DNA of 64,000 bases from Pseudomonas sp. B6002. Its GTDB lineage: Bacteria > Pseudomonadota > Gammaproteobacteria > Pseudomonadales > Pseudomonadaceae. Every line of letters begins with the position of its first letter. Position 1 is the first letter of the stretch. The DNA lies in NCBI RefSeq assembly GCF_013385985.1, contig NZ_JACAOY010000004.1, positions 93,216-157,215 on the forward strand, written 5' to 3'. Below, piece after piece: positions 26,414-34,860 of the stretch. Made by a program: the position numbers and the translations under genes. The notes under the pieces are model-generated. The model saw only the letters and a list, made by a program, of their open reading frames with translations, had not been told where the DNA came from and made no database searches.

Positions 26414-26456
26414 GGGTGCAAAATATGTGTTACACAGTAACATAAATCATGCACCC
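26414..26456. promoter_or_regulatory. Zur-type box in a 43-bp dyad upstream of rpmE2
   Basis: The core GTTACACAGTAAC (26429-26441) fits GTTA-N5-TAAC. The outer arms GGGTGCA (26414-26420) and TGCACCC (26450-26456) are perfect inverted repeats sharing exactly the same centre (26435). The same core pattern occurs before the zinc receptor gene at 50031. It lies just upstream of rpmE2 and just after the end of the APC permease gene. Confidence 0.75.
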
Positions 26457-26495
26457 AAACGAGAACCGATTGCAATAAGAATAGACCCGGCGCTT

Positions 26496-27821
26496 CTATG
26501 CCGCTTCCTGGAAGTCCATCTCCGGTGGCTGTGTCGAGAAACCGCGGGTCAGGAAACCCAGGTAAACCAGGCCAATTGCCAACCACACCAGGCCCAGGTA
26601 AATCGCCAAATGATCCAGGCTGACCATCAGCCACACATCCGCAAGCAGACCAATCGCCGGGAACACCAGGAACAGGATCAGCTCACGCACGCCGCGCTGT
26701 TTCGCGCCGATCCAGTAGTGAAAGATCACCGAGAGGTTCACCAGGCTGAACGCCAGGAACGCACCGAAGTTGATGAACGAGGTGGAGGTAGTCACGTCCA
26801 GCTTCAGCGCCAGCAATGCCACCACTGCACACAACAGGATGCTGTTGACCGGCGTACCGAAGCGCGCATGCAAGGTGCCGAAGAACGACTTGGGCAACAC
26901 GCCGTCACGCCCCATGGCAAACAACAGCCGCGAACCGCTGGCCTGGGCCGATAGCCCCGAGGCGAATTGGCCGACGATCAGGCCAATCAAGAAGATCGAC
27001 ACAAACAGGTCGCCGCCGATATTGCGCGCGATTTCGTACGCCGCCGAATCCACATCGGCAAATTCAAACGATGGATGGGCCACCTGCACGAAATACGACA
27101 CGCCGACAAAAATCAGCCCGCCAATCAAGGTAATCAGCATGATCGCCCGTGGAATGGTGCGGCGCGGGTCGCGGGTTTCTTCGGTGAGGGTGCTGACCGC
27201 GTCAAAGCCCAGGAACGAATAGCAGGCGATGGCCGCACCGCTCATGATCAAGGGCATTTGCATCTGGCCGTTGAAGAACGGGGCGATGGTCCAGAGTGGC
27301 TTGCTCGCATCACCACCGATGTAGTGGATGCACAGCGCGACGAACGCGATCAACACCAGGAACTGCACGAGCATCAGCAGCGCGTTGATGCCGTTGGCCA
27401 GTTTCAGGCCGATGATATTGATCACGGTGGTGATGCCGATGAAGGCCAGTACCCACACCCACTGCGGCACGGCCGGGAACGCCGAATGCAGGTATGCCGC
27501 GCCGATCAGCCAGATGGCCATGGGCAGGAACAGGTAGTCGAGCAACACCGCCCAGCCGGCAATAAAGCCCAGCTTGGGGCTGATGGCCTTGCGCACGTAG
27601 CTGTAGGCGGAACCGGCCACCGGAAAGGCCGAGGCCATGCGCCCGTAACTCATGGCGGTGAAGAACATCGCCACCAGGGCGGCCAGGTAAGCGGCGGGGA
27701 CCATGCCCGCCGTGGATTGCGCCAGGATACCGAACGTACCGAGCACAATGATCGGCGTCATATAGGCGATGCCAAACAGCACCACCGACCCTAACGACAG
27801 GGTGCGTTGCAAACGAGCCAT
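26496..27821 (-). CDS. APC family amino acid/polyamine permease (PuuP-like)
   Basis: This 441-aa permease has about 12 hydrophobic helices. The N-terminus MARLQRTLSLGSVVLFGIAYMTPIIVLGTFGI and the motif CYSFLGFDAVSTLTEETRDPRRTIPRAI are typical of the APC superfamily, close to putrescine importers (PuuP/PlaP). It uses proton symport to import an amino acid or amine. The ATG at 27821 is used; six residues upstream lack conservation. A REP-containing gap separates it from the carbon-nitrogen hydrolase, both on the minus strand. Confidence 0.83.
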   Translation of the reverse strand: MARLQRTLSLGSVVLFGIAYMTPIIVLGTFGILAQSTAGMVPAAYLAALVAMFFTAMSYGRMASAFPVAGSAYSYVRKAISPKLGFIAGWAVLLDYLFLPMAIWLIGAAYLHSAFPAVPQWVWVLAFIGITTVINIIGLKLANGINALLMLVQFLVLIAFVALCIHYIGGDASKPLWTIAPFFNGQMQMPLIMSGAAIACYSFLGFDAVSTLTEETRDPRRTIPRAIMLITLIGGLIFVGVSYFVQVAHPSFEFADVDSAAYEIARNIGGDLFVSIFLIGLIVGQFASGLSAQASGSRLLFAMGRDGVLPKSFFGTLHARFGTPVNSILLCAVVALLALKLDVTTSTSFINFGAFLAFSLVNLSVIFHYWIGAKQRGVRELILFLVFPAIGLLADVWLMVSLDHLAIYLGLVWLAIGLVYLGFLTRGFSTQPPEMDFQEAA

Positions 27822-27908
27822 GAGCGATTCTCCGCGCAATTATTAGATTTATGGCAGAACTGAAGTCGGTGAAGCGAGTGCATTAATTCTTATGGGTGCA
27901 GCGCCCCC

Positions 27909-27991
27909 TGTAGGAGCCCGGCTTGCCGGCGATGGCGGTCTTAATGCCGCCATCGCCGCGGTGCGACGACTCGACAAGCCGGGCTCCTACA
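27909..27991. repeat. REP inverted repeat, diverged
   Basis: GTAGGAGCCCGGCTTGCCGGCG and a right arm AAGCCGGGCTCCTACA, interrupted by a non-matching stretch (GGTGCGACGACTCGAC), lie between the hydrolase end and the permease start. Confidence 0.85.
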
Positions 27992-28002
27992 GGAGGGTGG
28001 TG

Positions 28003-28824
28003 TCAGGCTTTGGGGATCAACAGTTCGCGCGTCCCGTCGCTGCGCTCGATCACCTCGCCCGGCAATTTCAAGCGCTGGTCGTCCAGGTAGCGGTAGTCCT
28101 TGCGCGCCGCTGCCAGTTGGTCGAGGTCCAGCTCGACGGTGAATTGCCCTTCTTCACGTCCGGCTTCAAACAGCAAGGTGCCGAACGGGTCCACCAGCGC
28201 ACTGCCGCCGGCGAACACCAATTCGCCATCGCCGTCTTCCACACGGTTGACCATCAGCGCAAACGCCTGGTTTTCCTGGGCGCGGGCCATGATCGCGGTG
28301 CGGTGGGTGGGGCCGTACGGGTCCATGTTGCCGTTGGTGACCAGTAGCAATTGAGCACCCAACTGCCCCAATGCGCGGGCGGATTCGGGAAATTCGATGT
28401 CGTAGCAGATCAACAGGCCGACGCGTACGCCCTTCCACAGGCAGGTGGCATAGCGATCACCAGGGCTGACCACGCCGCGCTCCAAAGGCCACAGATGGGT
28501 CTTGCGATAACGCAAGGCGATGCCTTCGGGGGTGATCAGCAGGGTGGTGTTATAGAACTGGCCGCCGTCGTTCTCGATCATGCCGATCACCACGGCAACA
28601 TCGCGCGCACCGGCAGCCTGGATAATGGCTTGCACGGTGGGGCCGTCCAGCGGCTCGGCAACAGCGGCGACGGTTTCAGCCGAGGGGAAGCCCGTCAGGT
28701 GGGTTTCCGGGAAGACGATCAGTTGGGTATCGTCGGCGCAGGCTGCAATTGCCGCCAAGGCGCGCTCAAGGTTGTAAGCTGTATCGTTATCACGACCTGC
28801 CAACTGGGCAAATTCGACCTTCAT
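28003..28824 (-). CDS. Carbon-nitrogen hydrolase (nitrilase superfamily amidase)
   Basis: This 273-aa protein carries the complete Glu-Lys-Cys triad: E in FPETHLTGFPS (about residue 40), K in RYRKTHLWP and C in LLICYDIEFPESAR. The family hydrolyses amides or N-carbamoyl groups, as in N-carbamoylputrescine amidase. Neighbouring genes encode a PuuP-like permease and a divergent LuxR-type regulator, which suggests amine or amide catabolism. The start at 28824 has AAGGAATACCC upstream. The exact substrate is undetermined. Confidence 0.85.
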   Translation of the reverse strand: MKVEFAQLAGRDNDTAYNLERALAAIAACADDTQLIVFPETHLTGFPSAETVAAVAEPLDGPTVQAIIQAAGARDVAVVIGMIENDGGQFYNTTLLITPEGIALRYRKTHLWPLERGVVSPGDRYATCLWKGVRVGLLICYDIEFPESARALGQLGAQLLLVTNGNMDPYGPTHRTAIMARAQENQAFALMVNRVEDGDGELVFAGGSALVDPFGTLLFEAGREEGQFTVELDLDQLAAARKDYRYLDDQRLKLPGEVIERSDGTRELLIPKA

Positions 28825-28917
28825 GGGTATTCCTTGTTCTTTATCTGTGCCGCAGTATGCGCAGCGATAACCGGCCAGGGAATTACGCGGCGGGGGTAAC
28901 CCGATAGGGGTAGATCA

Positions 28918-29682
28918 ATGACCATGTCGCTGGAAGACATCGCCTGGCACCGTTCGGTGGGGCAAATGATAGACGCCCTGGACCAGGCCAATTTCTGGAC
29001 CCAGCTGGTGCGCTTGCTCGACCAGTATGTGCCGTCCGACAGCTGGGTGGCCCTGCTGTTCAGCAGCGAACACCGGCCGCTGGTGTTCGCCGAATGCCCG
29101 GGCGCGGACGGCACGCCCGACCATCTGTTCCAGGATTACCTCAACGGGCTGTACCTGCTCGATCCCTTCTACATCGCCAGCCGCGAGCACGCCCATACCG
29201 GCCTGTTGCGCCTGGCCGAGGTGGCGCCGGAGCACTTCGAACTCACCGAGTATTACCAGCGCTACTTCCGCCTGAACGTGGTGGCCGACGAAATCCAGTT
29301 CAATTGCCACCTGCCGGATGGGCGTACCTTGTGCCTGTCCCTGGGTTCGAAGCAGCGTTTTGACCCGGCACAGATTGCCCTGCTGTCGTTGATCCAGCCC
29401 TGGGTACTGAGCCTGCTGCGCCAGCGCCTGCCCTATGAACTCAACCAGGTCAGCGCGCCACAACCGCCCGTACAGAACGATGAATGGGGCGCGCAACTGA
29501 CGGCACGCGAGCTGGATGTCGGCCGTTTGATGCTCAGCGGTTGCTCCAGCAAGGAAATCGCTCGTAAGCTGGAAATCTCTGTTGAAACCGTGAAAGTCCA
29601 TAAGAAACACATGTATAGCAAGCTGGGGATCAAATCCCAGTCTGAGCTGTTCTCGATCTTCCTTCAGGCGCAAAACGCCTGA
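28918..29682 (+). CDS. LuxR-type HTH transcriptional regulator
   Basis: This 254-aa regulator has a C-terminal LuxR/FixJ HTH: LTARELDVGRLMLSGCSSKE, then IARKLEISVETVKVHKKHMYSKLGI. The N-terminal 180 residues form a sensory domain that does not show the conserved Trp/Tyr pattern of acyl-homoserine-lactone receptors, and no luxI lies nearby, so quorum sensing is unlikely. AGGGGTAG lies 5 nt before the ATG. It is divergent from the carbon-nitrogen hydrolase and probably controls that gene and the permease. Confidence 0.8.
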   Translation: MTMSLEDIAWHRSVGQMIDALDQANFWTQLVRLLDQYVPSDSWVALLFSSEHRPLVFAECPGADGTPDHLFQDYLNGLYLLDPFYIASREHAHTGLLRLAEVAPEHFELTEYYQRYFRLNVVADEIQFNCHLPDGRTLCLSLGSKQRFDPAQIALLSLIQPWVLSLLRQRLPYELNQVSAPQPPVQNDEWGAQLTARELDVGRLMLSGCSSKEIARKLEISVETVKVHKKHMYSKLGIKSQSELFSIFLQAQNA

Positions 29683-29693
29683 TTGAGCCCCGC

Positions 29694-29758
29694 GTAGGAG
29701 CCGGCTTGCCGGCGATGGCGATCTTAAAGGCGCCATTGCGAGCGAGCCGGGCGCCTAC
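29694..29758. repeat. REP element, partly decayed
   Basis: The left arm is GTAGGAGCCGGCTTGCCGGC. The right arm (GAGCGAGCCGGGCGCCTAC) is diverged by several bases. It lies between the LuxR-type and glutamate-synthase-like genes. Confidence 0.85.
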
Positions 29759-29790
29759 AGGCCCTGATGAGTGAACCCAAGGAAAACCGT

Positions 29791-31410
29791 ATGAGCCTGT
29801 CCTTTTTGAGCCGTTACGCCTTCTTTGCCGTGTGCGTCATTTTCACCCTCGCCAGCCTCCCCTTTATCCAGCATGAATGGCTGTGGCCCATCACCGTGGT
29901 CACCGGCATCCTCAGCCTGATCGGTATCTTCGACCTGCTGCAAAGCCCCCACGCGGTGCGCCGCAACTACCCGATCCTGGGCAATATCCGTTACCTGGTG
30001 GAGGCCATCCGCCCGGAAATCCGCCAGTACCTGCTCGAATCCGACAGCGACGCCCTGCCCTTCTCCCGGGCCCAGCGTTCGCTGGTGTATTCACGCGCCA
30101 AGAATGAAAGCGCCGACAAACCCTTCGGCACCCTGATCGACGTGTACCAGTCAGGCTTCGAATTCATCGGCCATTCCATGCGCCCTGCGCCGTTGAGCGA
30201 CCCCAGCGCCTTTCGCGTGATGGTCGGCGGCCCGCAGTGCAAGCAGCCTTACTCGGCGTCGGTGTTCAACATCTCGGCGATGAGCTTCGGCTCGCTGAGC
30301 GCCAACGCGATTCGCGCATTGAACCAGGGCGCCAAGCTGGGCAACTTCGCCCATGACACCGGCGAAGGCAGCATCAGCCCCTACCACCGCGAAAACGGCG
30401 GCGACCTGACCTGGGAGCTGGGCAGCGGCTACTTCGGCTGCCGCACCAGCGATGGCCGTTTCGACCCGGAGCGCTTCGCCGTGCAGGCCCAAGACCCGCA
30501 GGTGCGCATGATCGAAATCAAGATGAGCCAGGGCGCCAAACCCGGCCATGGCGGCATCCTGCCCAAACACAAGGTCACCAAGGAAATCGCCGAGACACGC
30601 GGCATCCTGATGGGCGAAGACTGCATCTCGCCATCGCGCCACAGCGCGTTTTCCACGCCGATTGAAATGATGCATTTCATCGCCCAGCTGCGCGAACTGT
30701 CCGGTGGCAAACCGGTTGGCTTCAAATTCTGCCTGGGCCACCCGTGGGAATTCATGGGCATCGCCAAGGCCATGCTCGAGACCGGCATCCTTCCGGACTT
30801 CATCGTGGTCGACGGCAAGGAAGGCGGCACCGGCGCCGCGCCGGTGGAGTTCACCGACCACATCGGTGTACCGCTGCGTGAAGGCCTGCTGTTCGTGCAC
30901 AACACCCTGGTGGGCCTGAACCTGCGCGACAAGATCAAGCTCGGCGCCAGCGGCAAGATCGTCAGCGCGTTCGACATCGCCAGCGTCCTGGCCATCGGCG
31001 CCGACTGGGCCAACTCGGCACGCGGCTTCATGTTTGCCATTGGCTGCATCCAGTCCCAGTCGTGCCACACCAACAAATGCCCGACCGGCGTCGCCACCCA
31101 GGACCCGCTGCGCCAACGCGCACTGGTGGTGCCCGACAAGGCCCAGCGCGTGTTCAACTTCCACCGCAGCACGCTCAAGGCGCTGGCGGAGATGCTCGCC
31201 GCTGCCGGTCTTGATCACCCTTCGCAACTGTCGGCCAAGCACCTGGTGCGACGCATGTCGGCGACCGAGATCAAGTTGTTCTCGCAGTTGCATGTGTTCC
31301 TCAAGCCCGGTGAACTGCTCACGGGCGAAGTGAACGGTGAGTTCTATTCGCGCATGTGGCAGATGGCGCGGGCGGACAGTTTTGAGCCCAATGACATTGC
31401 TGCCGCGTAA
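29791..31410 (+). CDS. FMN-binding glutamate synthase family protein, membrane-anchored
   Basis: This 539-aa protein has two N-terminal membrane helices (YAFFAVCVIFTLASLPFI; WPITVVTGILSLIGIFDLL), then a GltS-type FMN barrel (SAMSFGSLSANAIRALNQGA, GKEGGTGAAPVEF) and a cysteine cluster GCIQSQSCHTNKCPTGVATQ, matching the 3Fe-4S ligands of glutamate synthase. It lacks the glutaminase domain of GltB, so it is not a complete glutamate synthase; relatives are stand-alone FMN/FeS proteins of uncertain activity. AAGGA lies 7 nt before the ATG at 29791, which is preferred to the one at 29767. Confidence 0.85.
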   Translation: MSLSFLSRYAFFAVCVIFTLASLPFIQHEWLWPITVVTGILSLIGIFDLLQSPHAVRRNYPILGNIRYLVEAIRPEIRQYLLESDSDALPFSRAQRSLVYSRAKNESADKPFGTLIDVYQSGFEFIGHSMRPAPLSDPSAFRVMVGGPQCKQPYSASVFNISAMSFGSLSANAIRALNQGAKLGNFAHDTGEGSISPYHRENGGDLTWELGSGYFGCRTSDGRFDPERFAVQAQDPQVRMIEIKMSQGAKPGHGGILPKHKVTKEIAETRGILMGEDCISPSRHSAFSTPIEMMHFIAQLRELSGGKPVGFKFCLGHPWEFMGIAKAMLETGILPDFIVVDGKEGGTGAAPVEFTDHIGVPLREGLLFVHNTLVGLNLRDKIKLGASGKIVSAFDIASVLAIGADWANSARGFMFAIGCIQSQSCHTNKCPTGVATQDPLRQRALVVPDKAQRVFNFHRSTLKALAEMLAAAGLDHPSQLSAKHLVRRMSATEIKLFSQLHVFLKPGELLTGEVNGEFYSRMWQMARADSFEPNDIAAA

Positions 31411-31474
31411 GCATCACGCCTCACACACCGCTGAACCGGACCACCGACGGCATCGTTGAAACAAGGAGATTCAC

Positions 31475-31771
31475 ATGCCGTTACTGGACTTCGTCGCCAT
31501 TGCAGAGCAATTGCCTGACAGCTGGAAATCCACGCGCCTGGGCCAGGTTGGCCCGGCGTGCATCAAGGTGTTGCGCATGGATGAGCAGGCGTACGACGAA
31601 GAGACCCATGACTACAACGAGGGGCTGTTAGTGGTCAGTGGGTGTTTGCGCTTGAGCATCGGCGACACAGAAATCCGAGTAGAGGCTGGCCAAATGTACC
31701 TCGTGCAAGCCGGTACGGCCCATGGCGTACTCAGCGGCAGTCATGGCACTTTGGTGATCATCGATGTCTAG
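31475..31771 (+). CDS. Small cupin domain protein
   Basis: This 98-aa single-domain cupin has motif 1 around THDYNEGLLVVSGCLRLSIG and motif 2 GQMYLVQAGTAHGVLSG, with His/Glu residues that could bind one metal ion. AAGGAGA precedes the ATG. Its role is unknown; such proteins act as small isomerases, dioxygenases or sensors. It follows the FMN protein gene by 64 nt on the same strand and may be co-transcribed with it. Confidence 0.8.
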   Translation: MPLLDFVAIAEQLPDSWKSTRLGQVGPACIKVLRMDEQAYDEETHDYNEGLLVVSGCLRLSIGDTEIRVEAGQMYLVQAGTAHGVLSGSHGTLVIIDV

Positions 31772-31903
31772 AGACATTCAGTAATACCCAGCCTTTGCAA
31801 TTGCTTACAAATACCGCCAACCTGCGCCCGCCCGACGTGCGGCGTACGACAACACGCGCATTCGCCTGTCTTTATTAAACCTTTTGTTCAAGAGCCCGCT
31901 GCC

Positions 31904-33070
31904 ATGCTGAACGGACGCGACCCGCGCATCGATTTTTTTCGGGGCCTGGCGTTGATCTTCATTTTCTGGGATCACGTCCCCCACAACCCCCTCGGCCAGA
32001 TCACCCTGCGAAACTTTGGTTTCAGCGATGCGGCGGAGGTGTTCGTGTTCCTCGCCGGTTACGCCGCCGTCCTGGCTTACGGCAAGATTCTGCAACGTGA
32101 TGGCTATTGGATTGCCTCGCTGAAAATCCTGCGCCGCACCTGGGTGCTGTACGTGGTGCATATCTTCCTGTTGGCAATGCTGATGGGCATTGTGTTCTTC
32201 GCCAACAGCCACGTGGAAACCCGCGACCTCGTCGAAGAGATGGGCCTGACGCATTTCGTCACCCACCCACAGCAAGCGCTGACCGACGAATTGCTGTTGC
32301 GCTTCAAACCCAACCTGATGGACCCGCTGCCGCTGTACATCGTGCTGCTCGCTGGCTTGCCGCTGGTACTGCCGCTGATGATGCGCAAGACCGGGCTGGT
32401 GGTGGCCCTCTCTGCCACCATGTATTTTCTCGCGCCGTGGATGGGCTGGAACCTGCGGGCAATTGCCGACGGCGTGTGGTACTTCAACCCGGTGACCTGG
32501 CAATTCCTGTTTGTGCTGGGAGGCGCTGCTGCGCTGTACAGCGGGCGTGAACGCCCTGTCGAAACACGGCCTCTGCGTCACCAGCCGCTGTTTGTCGCAG
32601 CGGCGATTTACGCCGTGATGGCCGGCGTGCTGACCCTGTCGTGGCGCTGGCCTGAGATCCACGATGCGCTGATGCCCTCGGTGATCAGCGACCTGATCTA
32701 CCCCATCAGCAAGACCGACTTGTCCCCCTTGCGCCTGCTGCACTTCCTCGCACTCGCCTACGTCACCGCCAAGCTGTTACCGGGCCGAGGCTGGACCGAA
32801 AACGCGTTGGCGCAACACGTTTGCCGTATGGGCCGTTATTCGTTGGAAGTGTTTTGCCTGGGCGTCGTGCTCGCGCCGCTGGCCGATATGGTCAACGCCC
32901 TGGCCGGGGATGCCGTGGCGATGCAACTGCTGACGGCCATGATCGGCGCCGCCTTGATGGTGATGCTTGCGCTGTGGCTGGAGTTCAACAAGCGCCTGGA
33001 CCAGTCGCTCAAGTCGAGCGCAGGAGGAAGGCCCGCTGTGCGCAGCGAGCCTTCCCGCGTATCAGGCTGA
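31904..33070 (+). CDS. OpgC-domain membrane acyltransferase
   Basis: This 388-aa protein has about ten membrane helices and the OpgC-type start RDPRIDFFRGLALIFIFWDHVPHNPLG, with FVFLAGYAAVLAYG after it. OpgC proteins transfer succinyl groups to osmoregulated periplasmic glucans, but Pseudomonas homologues often have no assigned substrate. The last residues (SSAGGRPAVRSEPSRVSG) are low-complexity and coincide with a hairpin (33026-33055). The gene overlaps the convergent permease by 9 bp. Confidence 0.83.
   Translation: MLNGRDPRIDFFRGLALIFIFWDHVPHNPLGQITLRNFGFSDAAEVFVFLAGYAAVLAYGKILQRDGYWIASLKILRRTWVLYVVHIFLLAMLMGIVFFANSHVETRDLVEEMGLTHFVTHPQQALTDELLLRFKPNLMDPLPLYIVLLAGLPLVLPLMMRKTGLVVALSATMYFLAPWMGWNLRAIADGVWYFNPVTWQFLFVLGGAAALYSGRERPVETRPLRHQPLFVAAAIYAVMAGVLTLSWRWPEIHDALMPSVISDLIYPISKTDLSPLRLLHFLALAYVTAKLLPGRGWTENALAQHVCRMGRYSLEVFCLGVVLAPLADMVNALAGDAVAMQLLTAMIGAALMVMLALWLEFNKRLDQSLKSSAGGRPAVRSEPSRVSG
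33026..33055. terminator. Hairpin inside the 3' end of the OpgC-like gene
   Basis: GGAAGGC (33026-33032) and GCCTTCC (33049-33055) pair perfectly, and inner GCTG/CAGC strengthens the stem. It spans the convergent gene ends and may end transcription in both directions, although no clear U tract follows. Confidence 0.55.
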
Positions 33071-34480
33071 ACGCACCTGTGCCGAGGTCGCGCCGTTCGG
33101 CTGCAGCTTGAACACGTAGAACAACACGGTCAGCAACACCAGGAACGCCGGACCCACATACAGCGCCACACGGGTGTCCGGGAAGTACGCCATCAGGCCG
33201 ACGACCAGCACCAGGAAGGCCAGGGCCAGGTAGGAACTGACCGGGTACAGCCACATACGGTACTTGAGCCCTGCCTGCTCGGCCGGGCTCAAGCCTTTGC
33301 GGAATTTGAGCTGGGCCAGCAGGATCATCAGCCAGGTCCAGATCGCACCGAAGGTGGCAATGGACGTCACCCAGACGAACACCTGGTCCGGCACCAGGTA
33401 GTTGAGCAACACGCCCAGCAGCAGCGCGAAGATCGACAACAGCAGCGCCTTGCGTGGCACACCGTTGCTGGAGGTCTTGGCGAAGGTGGCCGGGGCCTGG
33501 CCGTTCTGCGCCAGGCTGTACAGCATGCGCCCGGTGCTGAAGATGCCGCCGTTGCAGGAGGACAGCGCGGCGGTGATCACCACGAAGTTGATGATGCCTG
33601 CGGCGGTCTTGATGCCCAGGCGCTCGAAGGTCATCACGAACGGGCTGCCCTGGGTGCCGATTTCATTCCACGGGTAGATCGACAGGATCACGAACAGCGC
33701 GCCCACGTAGAACAACAGGATGCGCCAGAACACCGAGCCAATCGCGCTCGGAATAGTCTTCTGCGGGTTGCGCGCTTCACCGGCGGTGAGGCCGATCATT
33801 TCCACGCCCAGGTAGGCGAACATCACCATCTGCAAGGACATCAACACACCCTGCACACCGTTGGGCATGAAGCCGCCATGGCTCCACAGGTTGGAAATGC
33901 CCAGCGCCACGCCGTCGTTGCCAAAGCCGAACGCAATGATGCCGACACCGCCGATGACCATCGCAATGATGGTGACGATCTTGATCAGCGCGAACCAGAA
34001 TTCGAACTCACCAAAGGCCTTTACCGCGATGAGGTTGATGGTGCCCATGCTGATCAGTGCCGCCAGGGCCCAGATCCAGCGCGGCGTGTCGGGGAACCAC
34101 ACGCCCATGTACACCGCCACGGCGGTGATCTCGGCCACACAGGTCACCAACCACAGGAACCAGTAGTTCCAGCCGGTGAGAAAGCCCGCCAACGGGCCAA
34201 GGTAGTCTTGTGCATAACGGCTGAACGAGCCTGCCACCGGGTTGTGCACGGCCATTTCGCCGAGGGCGCGCATGATCACCAGGATCGCCAGGCCACCAAT
34301 GATGTAGGAGAGCATGATGGCGGGGCCGGCCATCTCGATAGCCTTGGCCGAACCGAGGAACAGGCCGACACCGATACAGGCGCCTAGGGCCATGAGGCGA
34401 ATATGGCGTTCACCAAGTTCGCGTTTGAGCGGGCCGCCTTGAGCGGTCTCGCCATGGGGCAGTGGGTTGCCGACGGGCAT
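33062..34480 (-). CDS. Amino acid permease (AAT family, ProY/CycA-like)
   Basis: This 472-aa transporter has 12 hydrophobic helices and the AAT-family signature: RHIRLMALGACIGVGLFLGSAKAIEMAGPAIMLSY near the N-terminus, MRALGEMAVHNPVAGSFSRYA and FAYLGVEMIGLTAGEARNPQKTIP. These proteins are proton symporters for neutral or aromatic amino acids, proline, D-alanine or histidine. By eye it is nearest ProY/HutT-type permeases, but substrate is not certain. It is monocistronic, with a long leader (34481-34860) shared with the divergent PBP gene. Confidence 0.87.
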   Translation of the reverse strand: MPVGNPLPHGETAQGGPLKRELGERHIRLMALGACIGVGLFLGSAKAIEMAGPAIMLSYIIGGLAILVIMRALGEMAVHNPVAGSFSRYAQDYLGPLAGFLTGWNYWFLWLVTCVAEITAVAVYMGVWFPDTPRWIWALAALISMGTINLIAVKAFGEFEFWFALIKIVTIIAMVIGGVGIIAFGFGNDGVALGISNLWSHGGFMPNGVQGVLMSLQMVMFAYLGVEMIGLTAGEARNPQKTIPSAIGSVFWRILLFYVGALFVILSIYPWNEIGTQGSPFVMTFERLGIKTAAGIINFVVITAALSSCNGGIFSTGRMLYSLAQNGQAPATFAKTSSNGVPRKALLLSIFALLLGVLLNYLVPDQVFVWVTSIATFGAIWTWLMILLAQLKFRKGLSPAEQAGLKYRMWLYPVSSYLALAFLVLVVGLMAYFPDTRVALYVGPAFLVLLTVLFYVFKLQPNGATSAQVRSA

Positions 34481-34860
34481 AAGGGTACAACCTCATCTTG
34501 TTATTGGATTGTCCGTTGAGTTTCCAGGGCGCAGGCCGGTAAGCCTGTGCCCTTGCCGAAACCGGGGCCGCCTCTTAGGCAGGCCCTTCTTGCCGGGCAA
34601 GATCAGCGGGGCGAGCAGTATAAAAAGCCCAGGTCAGGGTCTTTCACTATAAAAGCGAGGCAATTTAGGGCAATCGCTCGCCTAAATGCAATTTAACAGG
34701 AGCATCTATCCTGCCTGGCGCGACAAAACGTCACGCAGCGCACCGAACGGCGTAGCTATCAGGAGATTCTGGCCGGGAAAATACATTTCCCTCACAGGCA
34801 GCCCTCAGCGACTACGCTTCTAACAAGTCCGATCAATCTGCGTGTAGGGATCAATCGACT
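34481..34860. other. 380-bp divergent regulatory region between permease and PBP genes
   Basis: It contains a 10-bp hairpin with one G-U pair (34527-34536 / 34543-34552) in the permease leader. A dyad ATTTAGG-N11-CCTAAAT at 34663-34687 has a second inverted pair GCGAG/CTCGC overlapping it. The region around 34620-34660 is AT-rich and probably holds the promoters. No coding gene is supported here; the 61-codon frame at 34467-34652 has no plausible start or family resemblance. Confidence 0.6.

Noticed and set aside
28918-29682. Quorum-sensing LuxR receptor
   Set aside because: No luxI homologue is present and the N-terminal domain lacks the residues expected for acyl-homoserine lactone binding.
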